DNA from: Halarcobacter anaerophilus
Lineage (GTDB): Bacteria; Campylobacterota; Campylobacteria; Campylobacterales; Arcobacteraceae
Direction: 5' to 3'
DNA: 64,000 nt
Assembly (NCBI RefSeq): GCF_006459125.1
Contig: NZ_CP041070.1
Coordinates: forward strand, 2,542,001 to 2,606,000
Below, piece by piece: positions 19,365 to 28,368 of this stretch. Under the pieces are notes generated by a model. It did no database searches and had not been told where the DNA came from. It was given only the letters and a program-made list of their open reading frames with translations. How positions within the stretch are numbered: the stretch's first letter is position 1; every line of letters begins with the position of its first letter. The translations under genes were made by a program, and so were the position numbers.

Positions 19365-21471
19365 TGCTTTATTAGAACTACTGCAAGAAAAAACATCTCT
19401 TAACAAAAAAGTTATTGAAAATATAATCAAACTTTTAGATGAAGGGTGTACTATCCCTTTTATTGCACGTTATAGAAAAGATTTGACAAACAGTGCAACA
19501 GATGAAGAATTAAGAGCCTTTGAAGAAATTTTTAACTACTCAAAAAAAGTTTTTGAAAGAAAAGAGGAGATAAAAAATCTTCTACTTGAGAAAAACTTCC
19601 TTAATGAAAAAGTTCAAAAAGCCCTAGATGAAGCCCAAACGCTACAAGTTTTGGAAGATATATATGCTCCTTTTAAAGAAAAAAAATCTTCAAGAACAAC
19701 AAAAGCAATAGAAAACGGTCTTGAACCTTTGGCAAATATAATTCACTGTATGAAATATACCCGTGAAGAGATAGATAAAAAAGCCCAAAACTTTTTAAAT
19801 AAAGATATTCAAACTATTAATGAGGCACTAAACGGCGCAAAAGATATTATTGCCCAAAGATATGCAGATGATTTTAAGTCAAAAGAGGTTTTAAGAAATC
19901 TTCTTTTAAACTGGGGGACTTTAGAGATAAAAGAGGCAAAAGAGTTTGATAAAAATGGAGTTTACTCAAACTTTGCAGAACAAAATGAGAAGATAAAATA
20001 TATAAAATCATATAGAACTCTTGCAATATTAAGAGGAGAAAAAGAGAAGCAGTTAAACGTAAAAGTTCAAATAGATGAAAACCATATTTTAGAAAATATA
20101 AAAAAATATAAAATCCCTTCATGGGCAAACTCTTCCAAAGAGTTGGTTTTTGAAGCTTACAAAGATGGACTAAAAAGACTCCTTCTTCCAAGTCTGAAAA
20201 GAGAAGTTTTAGCAACATTAAAAGAGAAAGCATCAAAAGAGGCAATCGAACTATTCGGCAAAAACCTAAAAGAATTACTTCTAACAGCACCCTTGGTAAA
20301 TCAAATTATACTTGGTATGGATCCCGGATATAAAACAGGTTGTAAACTTGCAGTTATAGATAAAGACGGAAAATATCTAAACTCAAATGTTATCTATCCA
20401 ACCAAACCAAAAGAGGATATAATAAACTCCTCAAAAATAGTTTTAGATTTAATCAAAAAATACAGCATTACTGCAATTGCCATTGGAAACGGTACTGCTT
20501 CAAGGGAGACAGCCTCTTTTATAGCAAACCTAATAGAAGAAAAGAGTTTAAATATAAACTATGCAATAGTTAGTGAAATAGGTGCAAGTGTATACTCTGC
20601 TTCAAAAATAGCAAGTATGGAATATCCAAACTTAGATGTTACAATAAGAGGAGCAATCTCAATTGCAAGCAGACTGCGAGATCCTATGGCTGCTTTGGTA
20701 AAAATTGACCCAAAATCACTTGGAATTGGACAATATCAACACGATGTAAATCAAAAAGAGTTAGGTCAAAAGCTAGAAAATATTACGGTGGATTTGGTAA
20801 ATAAAGTTGGAGTTGATTTAAATTCAGCCTCATACAAACTCTTATCTTTTGTCTCAGGAATCTCTGAAAAACTTGCTTTAAATATAGTTGAATACAGAGA
20901 GAAAATAGGTAAATTTTCTACTAAAACCCAACTTTTGAAAGTAAAAGGCTTAGGAGAGAAAGCTTATGAACAAAGTGTCGGTTTTTTTAGAATCAAAGAC
21001 GGTGAATCAATTTTTGACAATACCTCTATTCACCCCGAAGATTATGAGATAGCAAAAAAAATCCAAAAAAATTATGAGATAAAAGAGCTAAATCTTCAAG
21101 ATTATGAAAAAGTTGCAAAGGAACTTAATATCTCAATAGTAAAAGTAAGAGATATTGTAACTGAGTTAAACCGTCCTGGATATGATGTAAGAGAAGAGTT
21201 TAATCAAGTAAAATTTGCAAGTGATATAACTAAAATCGAGGATTTAAAGCAAGGCGACACTCTAAGCGGTATTGTTAGAAACATAACAGACTTTGGAGCC
21301 TTTGTAGATATAGGACTTAAAAATGATGCCCTACTTCATATTTCACAAATAAGCAATAAAAGAATCTCTCATCCAAGCGAAGTTTTAAGTATAAATCAAA
21401 ACTTGGAGAATATAAAAATTTTAGATGTAGATTTAGAAAAACAAAGAGTTAGTTTGAGTTTAAAAAACTAG
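19357..21471 (+). CDS. tex: Tex-family RNA-binding transcription accessory protein
   Basis: 704 residues with the standard Tex layout: N-terminal helical domain, YqgF-like RNase H fold (ILGMDPGYKTGCKLAVID, about residues 318-440), helix-hairpin-helix repeats (VKGLGEKAYEQSVGFFRI) and a C-terminal S1 domain (GDTLSGIVRNITDFGAFVD). A nucleic-acid-binding factor related to eukaryotic Spt6. The start is TTG at 19357 with AAGGA 8 bases upstream. It ends in a strong bidirectional terminator. Confidence 0.94.
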   Translation: MTNALLELLQEKTSLNKKVIENIIKLLDEGCTIPFIARYRKDLTNSATDEELRAFEEIFNYSKKVFERKEEIKNLLLEKNFLNEKVQKALDEAQTLQVLEDIYAPFKEKKSSRTTKAIENGLEPLANIIHCMKYTREEIDKKAQNFLNKDIQTINEALNGAKDIIAQRYADDFKSKEVLRNLLLNWGTLEIKEAKEFDKNGVYSNFAEQNEKIKYIKSYRTLAILRGEKEKQLNVKVQIDENHILENIKKYKIPSWANSSKELVFEAYKDGLKRLLLPSLKREVLATLKEKASKEAIELFGKNLKELLLTAPLVNQIILGMDPGYKTGCKLAVIDKDGKYLNSNVIYPTKPKEDIINSSKIVLDLIKKYSITAIAIGNGTASRETASFIANLIEEKSLNINYAIVSEIGASVYSASKIASMEYPNLDVTIRGAISIASRLRDPMAALVKIDPKSLGIGQYQHDVNQKELGQKLENITVDLVNKVGVDLNSASYKLLSFVSGISEKLALNIVEYREKIGKFSTKTQLLKVKGLGEKAYEQSVGFFRIKDGESIFDNTSIHPEDYEIAKKIQKNYEIKELNLQDYEKVAKELNISIVKVRDIVTELNRPGYDVREEFNQVKFASDITKIEDLKQGDTLSGIVRNITDFGAFVDIGLKNDALLHISQISNKRISHPSEVLSINQNLENIKILDVDLEKQRVSLSLKN

Positions 21472-21490
21472 AAGAACTCTTCTAGTTTTT
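21462..21490. terminator. bidirectional terminator between tex and ridA
   Basis: A 13-base perfect stem, AAAAACTAGAAGA with TCTTCTAGTTTTT, and only AC between the arms. It has a T-run in both directions and overlaps the ends of both convergent genes. Confidence 0.9.
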
Positions 21491-21865
21491 ATAAGCTATT
21501 ACTTCTACTTCAACAAATACGTTTTTTGGAAGTGTTTTAACAGCAACCGTACTTCTAGCTGGAGCAGTTGCAGCTTCAAAGTATTCACCGTAAATTTCAT
21601 TGAATGCAGCAAAATCATTCATATCAGCTAAAAAGCAAGTTGTTTTTAATACGTTTTCAAAAGAGCTTCCGGCTTCATTTAATACAGCTTTTAAGTTTTC
21701 CATAACTTGTGTTGACTGCTCTTTTACTCCACCTTCAACTATTTCCATAGTTTCAGGATTTAAAGCAATTTGACCTGAAGTAAAAATTAAATTTTCAAAT
21801 GCAGATGCTTGATTATACGGTCCTATTGCATCAGGAGCTTTTTTTGTTGAGATTATTTTTTTCAT
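21482..21865 (-). CDS. ridA: RidA family enamine/imine deaminase
   Basis: 127 residues, the normal size of the YjgF/YER057c/UK114 family. RidA hydrolyses reactive 2-aminoacrylate formed by PLP enzymes, protecting the cell. The conserved Arg is in PARSTVAV, the GPYNQA segment near residue 16 and the C-terminal VEVEVIAY are present. Forms trimers in relatives. Single gene or first of the leftward group. Confidence 0.93.
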   Translation of the reverse strand: MKKIISTKKAPDAIGPYNQASAFENLIFTSGQIALNPETMEIVEGGVKEQSTQVMENLKAVLNEAGSSFENVLKTTCFLADMNDFAAFNEIYGEYFEAATAPARSTVAVKTLPKNVFVEVEVIAYKN

Positions 21866-21906
21866 TTCTGTCCTTTTAAATGGTTCTTTTAAAATTTTGT
21901 GATGTA

Positions 21907-22686
21907 TTATACATCCTTATAACTTGTAATTGGAAAAAAGAGTTCAAAATCTTTTTTTATATGAGTTAGTGTTTCTTGATTTGTTTTTATAAATCCTTTG
22001 TTTTCCAAAGCTGTTTGAACAATCGCTTTTGAATAATCATGAACATTTTCATCTTTTAAATACTCATCCACATCTACCCATTTTGCATCCAGAATTTCAT
22101 AGGTGTCTTTTATATCAATTTTCAAACTTAAAGGTTTTGCCAAACATAAAACATACAAATTTGATTTATGAAATTGGTGGGGATAGAAGTGTCCTAAAGA
22201 GATTATCTTTTCAAATTCGATTTTTATTCCAGTTTCTTCATAAACTTCTCTAAGAGCAGCTGTTGTAATCATCTCTTTATCATCGATATGACCTCCAGGA
22301 ATTTTATATCCTACATTCGAAATTTTCTCTTTTACTACAAGTAATTCATTTTTTTCGTTTATTACTACTATCCCTACTCCTAAAGTGTGATTGGCTGCTG
22401 TTGGGATAACTGCATTTTTCTTTAATCTTTTTACCAATAAAATATAATCTTCACCGCAAGAGTGGAAAAAAAATCCTTTTTTTGTAGCAGTTGATATAAA
22501 TTCTGCTTTTTTTATATCTATATATATCCAGATAAGATTTCTTCTGTTTTTGACCTCTTCTATCAAAAGCTCAAGATTTTTCTCAAATTGAGTTAATAAT
22601 AGAGGTAAATCTTTAGAATCTATCGTGATTCCGTTATATGGGTCTAAAATTGTTTTAAAACATCCGATATTTTCAATACTTGTCAA
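21907..22686 (-). CDS. Nudix hydrolase with NUDT6-like N-terminal domain
   Basis: 259 residues. The Nudix box fits the GX5EX7REUXEEXGU consensus exactly at 132-154 (REVYEETGI). The first 100 residues resemble the N-terminal domain of NUDT6-type proteins (DPYNGITIDSKDLP, then FISTATKKGFFFHSC). Nudix enzymes hydrolyse nucleoside diphosphates linked to another group; the substrate is unknown. It lies 9 bases after the amino-acid exporter gene in the same direction and is probably the last gene of marC - argO-like - nudix. Confidence 0.85.
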   Translation of the reverse strand: MTSIENIGCFKTILDPYNGITIDSKDLPLLLTQFEKNLELLIEEVKNRRNLIWIYIDIKKAEFISTATKKGFFFHSCGEDYILLVKRLKKNAVIPTAANHTLGVGIVVINEKNELLVVKEKISNVGYKIPGGHIDDKEMITTAALREVYEETGIKIEFEKIISLGHFYPHQFHKSNLYVLCLAKPLSLKIDIKDTYEILDAKWVDVDEYLKDENVHDYSKAIVQTALENKGFIKTNQETLTHIKKDFELFFPITSYKDV

Positions 22687-22695
22687 ATAAAACCT

Positions 22696-23313
22696 TTATA
22701 ATACTATTAAATCTTTTAATGAGTAAGCAATATACAACATCAATACTGCAATTATAATATCCAAAATTTTCCAAGTTAAAGGTTTTTTAAATAAAGGAAT
22801 TAGAAGTCTTGCCCCGTATCCCAATAGAAAAAACCAAAGAGCTGAAGCACCTGCACAGCCAAAAACAAAAAAGATTTTTGCATTTTCTTCTAAATTTGCT
22901 CCGATTCCTCCTATTAAAAGAACCGTATCCAAATATACGTGGGGATTTAAATAAGTAAACATAAAAAGAAGAGTAAAAACCTCTTTTATGGGGTTTGTTT
23001 TTATCTCATTATCTATTTTAAGACTCTCGTTTTTTAAAGCTGATTTAAAAGACAAGATTGCATATGAGACTAAAAAGAGTATTCCGAAAATTGCAATTGA
23101 GTTTATTAATAATTGATTCCCTTTAATAAAGAAACCAAGTCCCAAAACACCTGCACTTATTAAAATAATATCTGAAAAAATACAAAAAAGTACCGCTTTT
23201 AAAACATGTTGTTTAAGAAGTCCCAGCTTAAGAATATAAGCATTTTGTGCGCCGATTGCCACAATTAGTGAAATTGCAACAATAAATCCCTTGAAAAAAG
23301 CTTCAATTTCCAT
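22696..23313 (-). CDS. LysE/ArgO-type amino-acid exporter
   Basis: 205 residues, six membrane helices. The family signature near the N-terminus, VAIGAQNAYILKLGL, is the LysE/ArgO motif (GAQNAF in the reference proteins), and the loop LNPHVYLDTVLLIG matches it too. Likely exports basic amino acids such as lysine or arginine. It abuts marC: the marC stop and this ATG overlap by one base. A different branch from the RhtB-like protein at 32282. Confidence 0.85.
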   Translation of the reverse strand: MEIEAFFKGFIVAISLIVAIGAQNAYILKLGLLKQHVLKAVLFCIFSDIILISAGVLGLGFFIKGNQLLINSIAIFGILFLVSYAILSFKSALKNESLKIDNEIKTNPIKEVFTLLFMFTYLNPHVYLDTVLLIGGIGANLEENAKIFFVFGCAGASALWFFLLGYGARLLIPLFKKPLTWKILDIIIAVLMLYIAYSLKDLIVL

Positions 23314-23936
23314 TAGAAGTAACCTTTTGCTAAATGAACAACTCCTGAGATTATAAATTGTACCGCAAGTGCTCCAACAATAAGCCCCATAAGTTTTGTA
23401 ACTATATTTTGTCCTGTAACGCCTATATACTTTTTAATATATATTGAGTTTTTTAAAACCAGATAAAAAACAAGTGCATTTACGCAAAAAGAGATTACCA
23501 ATGAAAAGAGTTCAACACTGCTTGCAGCTTGATTTTTAAAAATTATAATTGTAGTAAAAAGTCCCGTACCAAAAGCAATGGGAATTCCAATCGGAATTAT
23601 TGCAAGCTCTTCATCGTTTTTATCGCTATTCTCTTTTTTATTTACGGTTACACTTCCTCTTACCATTGTAATTGCCATAAGAAGAAGAATTATTCCACCC
23701 ATGACTTTTAATGAATCTTCATGTATACCAAAGAGTTTTAAAACTAAATCCCCTGTTATTAGAACTACGAAAAAAGCGATTAAAATAGTTGAAGTAGTCT
23801 TTTTTGCAATAATTGCAATTTGAGTTTTAGTAATATTCGGACTCAATAAAGATAATGCAATAGCACTAACTCCTATTGGGTCCATAATTGCAAACAGTGT
23901 TATTGTCTGCTGTAGAAAATTTTGAAAAAGTTCCAA
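23313..23936 (-). CDS. MarC-family membrane protein
   Basis: 207 residues, six predicted helices. The typical start (FAIMDPIGVSAIALSLL) and the segment IPIGIPIAFGTG are MarC-family features. The physiological role of the family is unsettled. Directly coupled to the downstream LysE-type gene and one base from the end of the ABC permease, so the leftward genes from 27314 to 21907 may form one long transcript. Confidence 0.85.
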   Translation of the reverse strand: MELFQNFLQQTITLFAIMDPIGVSAIALSLLSPNITKTQIAIIAKKTTSTILIAFFVVLITGDLVLKLFGIHEDSLKVMGGIILLLMAITMVRGSVTVNKKENSDKNDEELAIIPIGIPIAFGTGLFTTIIIFKNQAASSVELFSLVISFCVNALVFYLVLKNSIYIKKYIGVTGQNIVTKLMGLIVGALAVQFIISGVVHLAKGYF

Positions 23937-24902
23937 TTAACTCATTCCGCCTTTTGCTGCCATTCTTTTCTCTATTTTATGTCCTATAAGACTTAAAGTT
24001 GATGTTATAGTAAGATACAATAAAGCAACCACAATCCAAGTTTCAAAAGGAGAAAAAGTATTTGCAACAATCTCTTTACCCACTTTTGTTAAATCTGTAA
24101 TAGAGATAACAGAAACCAAAGATGAATCTTTTACCAAAGCAATCATTTCACCCACAAGTGTAGGCAAAGCTCTTTTAAAAGCCTGAGGCAAAATAATATA
24201 TCTCATAGCTTGAAGTTTTGTGATTCCCAAAGAACTTGCAGCTTCTAATTGACCTTTATCAATAGATTGGATTGCACCTCTTAAAATTTCAGCCATATAA
24301 GCACCGAAGAAAATCCCAAGAGATAAAACTCCTGCTACAAATCTATCAAGTTCAAAAATATTTGCAACAATAAAATAGAAAAGAAAGATTTGAACCAGTA
24401 AAGGCGTTCCTCTTACAATCGTAATATAAACAGTTGCTATATCTTTTAAAAACTGATAAGAAGACAACTTCATAAAAGCAACGATTATTCCCACAAAGAA
24501 AGTTAATAATGCCGCAAAAAACGATATTTTAAGAGTAGTCCATAAACCGTTTAAAACAGGTCCTGCTTTTAACTCCTCTTTTGAAGCTATATAATCACCC
24601 TCATAAACTTTTTCATTAACTTGATAATCAAATGAAAAACTACTATCCAATTTTTTTAATTCGACTTTTTCATCACCGTCAACATAATATTTACCATTCT
24701 CAAACAGTAGTTTTCCATCAATCGGGGCTTCTATAGTTATAGTCTCATTATATGCAAAATATTTAGGAACAGAATTCCACTTCCAAACATAATTCATATT
24801 TGATGCAGCTGCATAAAAAAAGTAAGCAACCAGCACAAAAAAACATAAGGCAATAAGATGCCCTAAGTTTTTATTTTGTGTCCAAGATTCTTTTCTAGCC
24901 AT
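23937..24902 (-). CDS. Polar amino-acid ABC transporter permease with an extra periplasmic segment
   Basis: 321 residues; HisM/GlnP-type permeases usually have about 220. The core (about residues 115-315) has the membrane helices and the EAA loop (EAASSLGITKLQAMRYIILP). Before it lies an N-terminal helix (about 14-33) and then some 80 residues rich in beta-type, charged sequence (ITIEAPIDGKLLFENGKYY), predicted to sit in the periplasm. Part of an importer with two binding proteins and an ATPase, all on this strand with gaps of 3 to 14 bases. Confidence 0.88.
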   Translation of the reverse strand: MARKESWTQNKNLGHLIALCFFVLVAYFFYAAASNMNYVWKWNSVPKYFAYNETITIEAPIDGKLLFENGKYYVDGDEKVELKKLDSSFSFDYQVNEKVYEGDYIASKEELKAGPVLNGLWTTLKISFFAALLTFFVGIIVAFMKLSSYQFLKDIATVYITIVRGTPLLVQIFLFYFIVANIFELDRFVAGVLSLGIFFGAYMAEILRGAIQSIDKGQLEAASSLGITKLQAMRYIILPQAFKRALPTLVGEMIALVKDSSLVSVISITDLTKVGKEIVANTFSPFETWIVVALLYLTITSTLSLIGHKIEKRMAAKGGMS

Positions 24903-24905
24903 ATG

Positions 24906-25721
24906 CTATTGAACTCTTTTTAACCAGTCAGTATCAACTAACCATTTTTTATAAAGTTCATCGGAAAATCCAACTACTTTATCCTCTTGCATTTGTCTTA
25001 AAAAGTTATTTAACCAGTTTAAGAAATCAGGATCACCTTTTCTAACAGCCCATGCTAACGGCTCATAAGTAAGAGGTTTATCTAAATGAATAAGTTTCCC
25101 TTTTCCTTTATCAGACATGAAAAGTACGTTATACGGTTGATCATAAACCATAGCATCTGCTTTTCCGTTTAAAACTTCAGATGCAGCATCCGCTTCTGTT
25201 TCAAATGTTATAATTTTTGCATTTTTAAAGAATTTTCTAGTTGCAACTTCCCCTGTGACACCTAATTTAGTAACTACAGTGTACTCAGGTTTATCTAAAT
25301 CTTTTGCAGATTTGATTTTACCTTCTAACTCTTTTTTCATCATTATTGTTTGACCTACTACTACGTAAGGGTCTGCAAAATTGATTTTTAAATTTCTTTG
25401 TTGAGTAATTGTCATACCCGACATAATAATATCACATTTACCCGTAACAAGTGCCGCAATAATACCGTCCCAAGCTGTTGGAAGAAGTTTTAGTTTTACT
25501 CCCATATCTTTTGCCATTTTTTTGGCAAAATCCACATCATAACCTATAATTCTTCCTTTTTTATCTTTCATTTCAAAAGGCATATACCCAGGTTCCATAC
25601 ATACTTGTAATTCACCTCTTTCTAAAATCTTGTTTAAAGTAGATTTCTTCCATAAGTTTATATCATCTGCAAATACAGATGAAGACAAAAGCACTGCTAA
25701 TGCTAAAATTAATCTTTTCAT
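24906..25721 (-). CDS. Amino-acid ABC transporter substrate-binding protein (copy 1)
   Basis: About 271 residues from the ATG at 25721. An upstream GTG at 25727 is inside the ribosome binding site AGGAGTG and is rejected. The signal peptide MKRLILALAVLLSSSVFA is followed by a family 3 solute-binding domain (GELQVCMEPGYMPFEM, GMTITQQRNLKINFADPY). It delivers a polar amino acid to the permease. It is a close paralogue of the next gene upstream. This copy has a cysteine at CMEPGY where the other has G. Confidence 0.9.
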   Translation of the reverse strand: MKRLILALAVLLSSSVFADDINLWKKSTLNKILERGELQVCMEPGYMPFEMKDKKGRIIGYDVDFAKKMAKDMGVKLKLLPTAWDGIIAALVTGKCDIIMSGMTITQQRNLKINFADPYVVVGQTIMMKKELEGKIKSAKDLDKPEYTVVTKLGVTGEVATRKFFKNAKIITFETEADAASEVLNGKADAMVYDQPYNVLFMSDKGKGKLIHLDKPLTYEPLAWAVRKGDPDFLNWLNNFLRQMQEDKVVGFSDELYKKWLVDTDWLKRVQ

Positions 25722-25740
25722 TTTCACTCCTATTTTAAGA

Positions 25741-26562
25741 TTATTGAACTTTTTTTAACCAATCAGTTTCAATAAACCATTTTTTATATAATTTTTCATG
25801 TAAATTAATAACTTTGTCATTTTTTATTTGCCGTAAAAAGTTATTTAACCAATTTAAAAAATCCGGATCACCTTTTCTAACGGCAAAAGCCAAAGGTTCA
25901 TAAGTTAAAGATTTATCCAGATGTATAAGTTTGTCTTTACCTTTAGCGTCCATAAACATTGCATTATAAGGTTGGTCATTTACAAAAGCCGCGGCTTTAC
26001 CATTTAAGACTTCCGCAACTGCTTCGGCTTCCGTGTCAAAGGTATTTATTTTTGCACTTTTAAAAAATTTTCTTGCAACAATTTCACCTGTTTGTCCCAG
26101 TTTTGCAGTTATAGTATATTTTTCATTATCCAAATTTTTTGCCGTTCTTATTTCATCTTTAAACTTTTTATCTAAAAGTATTGTTTGACCTACGACAAGA
26201 TAAGGATCGGAAAAGTTTATTTTTAGATTTCTTTGTTGAGTTATCGTCATTCCGGCAATAATAATATCAAATTTATTTGTCAAAAGTCCTGCAATTATTC
26301 CGTCAAATGCCGTAGGAATAATTTTTAGTTTAACGTCCATTGCTTTTGCTATTGCTTTTGCCATATCAACATCGTAACCTATTATTCTACCTCTTTTATC
26401 TTTCATCTCAAAAGGCATATAACCGGGTTCCAAACCTACTCTTAACTCTCCTCTTTCTAATATTTCATTCAAAGTTGATTTTTTCCAAATACTTATATCA
26501 TCAGCTAATAAAAGATTAATATTAAATATAAAAAGTAGTATTAATATAAATTTTTTTATCAT
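25741..26562 (-). CDS. Amino-acid ABC transporter substrate-binding protein (copy 2)
   Basis: 273 residues, the tandem paralogue of the neighbouring binding protein: the same length, the same segment order and most residues shared from DDI(S/N)LWKKSTL to the C-terminal TDWLK(R/K)VQ. Signal peptide MIKKFILILLFIFNINLLLA. Differences cluster in the ligand-facing and hinge parts (for example TAWDGIIAALVTGKCD against TAFDGIIAGLLTNKFD), so the two may bind different amino acids for one permease (inference). It uses more A/T-ending codons than copy 1. Confidence 0.9.
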   Translation of the reverse strand: MIKKFILILLFIFNINLLLADDISIWKKSTLNEILERGELRVGLEPGYMPFEMKDKRGRIIGYDVDMAKAIAKAMDVKLKIIPTAFDGIIAGLLTNKFDIIIAGMTITQQRNLKINFSDPYLVVGQTILLDKKFKDEIRTAKNLDNEKYTITAKLGQTGEIVARKFFKSAKINTFDTEAEAVAEVLNGKAAAFVNDQPYNAMFMDAKGKDKLIHLDKSLTYEPLAFAVRKGDPDFLNWLNNFLRQIKNDKVINLHEKLYKKWFIETDWLKKVQ

Positions 26563-26576
26563 AATTTTGCAGCCTC

Positions 26577-27314
26577 TTAATGTGTTAAAATTTCTTTTAA
26601 AAAGTTTTGAGCTCTTTGACTTTTAGGATGGGCAAAAAACTCTTCGGGAGTATTTTCTTCAACAATAACTCCGTTATCCATAAATATAATTCTGTCTCCA
26701 ACCTCTTTTGCAAACCCCATTTCATGAGTTACGCAAACGATTGTATATTTTTCATAAGCCAGATCTTTCATCACGGAAAGCACATCTCCGATAGTTTCTG
26801 GATCAAGTGCGGAAGTGGGTTCATCAAAAAGGATAACTTTGGGTTTCATTGCCAGACTTCTGGCAATTGCAACTCTTTGTTTTTGTCCTCCGCTTAAATC
26901 AGCAGGATAAGCATCTGCTTTGTGTTCTAACTTCACTTTTTTAAGAAGTTCCATAGCTATCTTTTTAGCTTCCTCTTTTTTTACTTTTTTTACAAGTCCC
27001 GGAGCTAAAGTTATATTTTCCAATATTGTTAAGTGAGGGAAAAGATTAAAGTGTTGAAATACCATTCCTACTTCACCTCTTATTTTTTGTAGATCTTTCT
27101 CACTTTTACAGTTTATTCCATCTACTATAATATCTCCGCTGTCAATTTTTTCCAAACCGTTAATACATCTTATCAAAGTAGATTTTCCAGAACCTGAAGG
27201 ACCGCAGACAACTACTATTTCACCTCTTTTTACATAAAAGTTTATACCTTTTAAAACATGGAAATCATCATAAAATTTCTCAATTTTATCCATACTTATA
27301 ATATTGTTATCCAT
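26577..27314 (-). CDS. Amino-acid ABC transporter ATP-binding protein
   Basis: 245 residues, GlnQ/HisP-like. Walker [10 protein letters not shown], signature LSGGQKQR, Walker [15 protein letters not shown] and the H-loop VTHEMG are all present. It energises the importer encoded downstream (two binding proteins and a permease) and is the first gene of that operon; its promoter must be in the 149-base gap shared with the divergent EamA gene. Confidence 0.94.
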   Translation of the reverse strand: MDNNIISMDKIEKFYDDFHVLKGINFYVKRGEIVVVCGPSGSGKSTLIRCINGLEKIDSGDIIVDGINCKSEKDLQKIRGEVGMVFQHFNLFPHLTILENITLAPGLVKKVKKEEAKKIAMELLKKVKLEHKADAYPADLSGGQKQRVAIARSLAMKPKVILFDEPTSALDPETIGDVLSVMKDLAYEKYTIVCVTHEMGFAKEVGDRIIFMDNGVIVEENTPEEFFAHPKSQRAQNFLKEILTH

Positions 27315-27463
27315 TCTCTCTCTTTTTTTAGTCTAAACGATTATAATATAATAAATAGATTTAAACCTGAATATAAATGTGTAACAATTATACAATTTTC
27401 CAAAAATTAAAACTTTAATAAACTTAGAGGTATAATTCCCTTCTTTATTTTTAGGAGAGATTA

Positions 27464-28339
27464 TTGTACAGAAAAAAATTACTTGAATTAAGAGCAGATC
27501 TTTTACTGTTGACCGTTGCCATTGCTTGGGGTGTAACGTTTCTAATGGTTCAAGAAGCTATTGAAAAAGTTCCTGTTTACTCTTTTTTATTTTGGCGGTT
27601 TTTAATTGCAACTATTTTAATGGGAATCATTTCATATAAATTTTATGACAAGATAAATAAACAAACTATTTTTTACGGATTTGTATTGGGAACATTCCTT
27701 TTTTCGGCTTTTGCTACGCAAACCTTTGGATTATCATATACAAAAAGTTCAATTGTTGCTTTTATAACAGGCTTAAATGTAATATTAGTGCCCTTTTTTG
27801 CATATGTTATTTTTAAAGATCATGTAAGAAAAATGGTTTTTATAGGTTCTATTATCGCTGTTATAGGACTCTATTTACTTACAATGAGCGGCAGACTAAC
27901 TATTGGTTTTGGAGAAGCTTTAACTCTTATATGCTCGGCACTTTTTGCTTTACAGATACTTTTTACGGATAAATATTCAAAAAGAGTTAACGTCTTTATG
28001 TTGGTACTGTTTCAATTTTTAACCGTAACTATCTACTCTTTGCTCTTTTCTTTGTCTTTGGATGAAGTAACTTTTAATGTTGATTTTAATCCAACTTTTT
28101 TAAAAGCTGTTATAGTAACTTCTTTGTTTGCCACTGTTTATGCTTTTTTAGTTCAAACATATATGCAACAATTTACGACTCCTACTAAAACTGCCATTAT
28201 TTTTACTATGGAACCTGTAAGTGCGGGAGTATACGGATATTTTGTAGGAAATGAAATTTTAACATCAATTCAAATTTTAGGTGCGGTTTTTATTATAATT
28301 GCGGTTCTTCTAGCAGAAGTAAAACTAAAAAAAGAGTAA
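27464..28339 (+). CDS. EamA/DMT-family membrane transporter
   Basis: 291 residues, ten predicted helices in two EamA repeats (first around VAIAWGVTFLMVQEA, second around LTLICSALFALQILF). Such proteins export metabolites such as amino acids or nucleobases; the substrate is unknown. TTG start with TAGGAGAG seven bases upstream. A bidirectional terminator follows. Confidence 0.85.
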   Translation: MYRKKLLELRADLLLLTVAIAWGVTFLMVQEAIEKVPVYSFLFWRFLIATILMGIISYKFYDKINKQTIFYGFVLGTFLFSAFATQTFGLSYTKSSIVAFITGLNVILVPFFAYVIFKDHVRKMVFIGSIIAVIGLYLLTMSGRLTIGFGEALTLICSALFALQILFTDKYSKRVNVFMLVLFQFLTVTIYSLLFSLSLDEVTFNVDFNPTFLKAVIVTSLFATVYAFLVQTYMQQFTTPTKTAIIFTMEPVSAGVYGYFVGNEILTSIQILGAVFIIIAVLLAEVKLKKE

Positions 28340-28358
28340 AACGAATTTACTCTTTTTT
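28327..28358. terminator. bidirectional terminator between the EamA and alcohol dehydrogenase genes
   Basis: GAGTAAA pairs with TTTACTC around ACGAA, flanked by A-run and T-run, so it works in both directions for two convergent genes. Confidence 0.85.
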
Positions 28359-28368
28359 ATTCTTACAT

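Noticed and set aside
19874-20290. 138-codon open frame on the minus strand within tex
   Set aside because: Leu-rich antisense shadow of a conserved coding region; no start signal and no known motif.
24906-26562. The two binding-protein genes as one gene broken by a frameshift or assembly error
   Set aside because: Each has its own signal peptide, ribosome binding site, full length and stop, and they differ throughout in codons.
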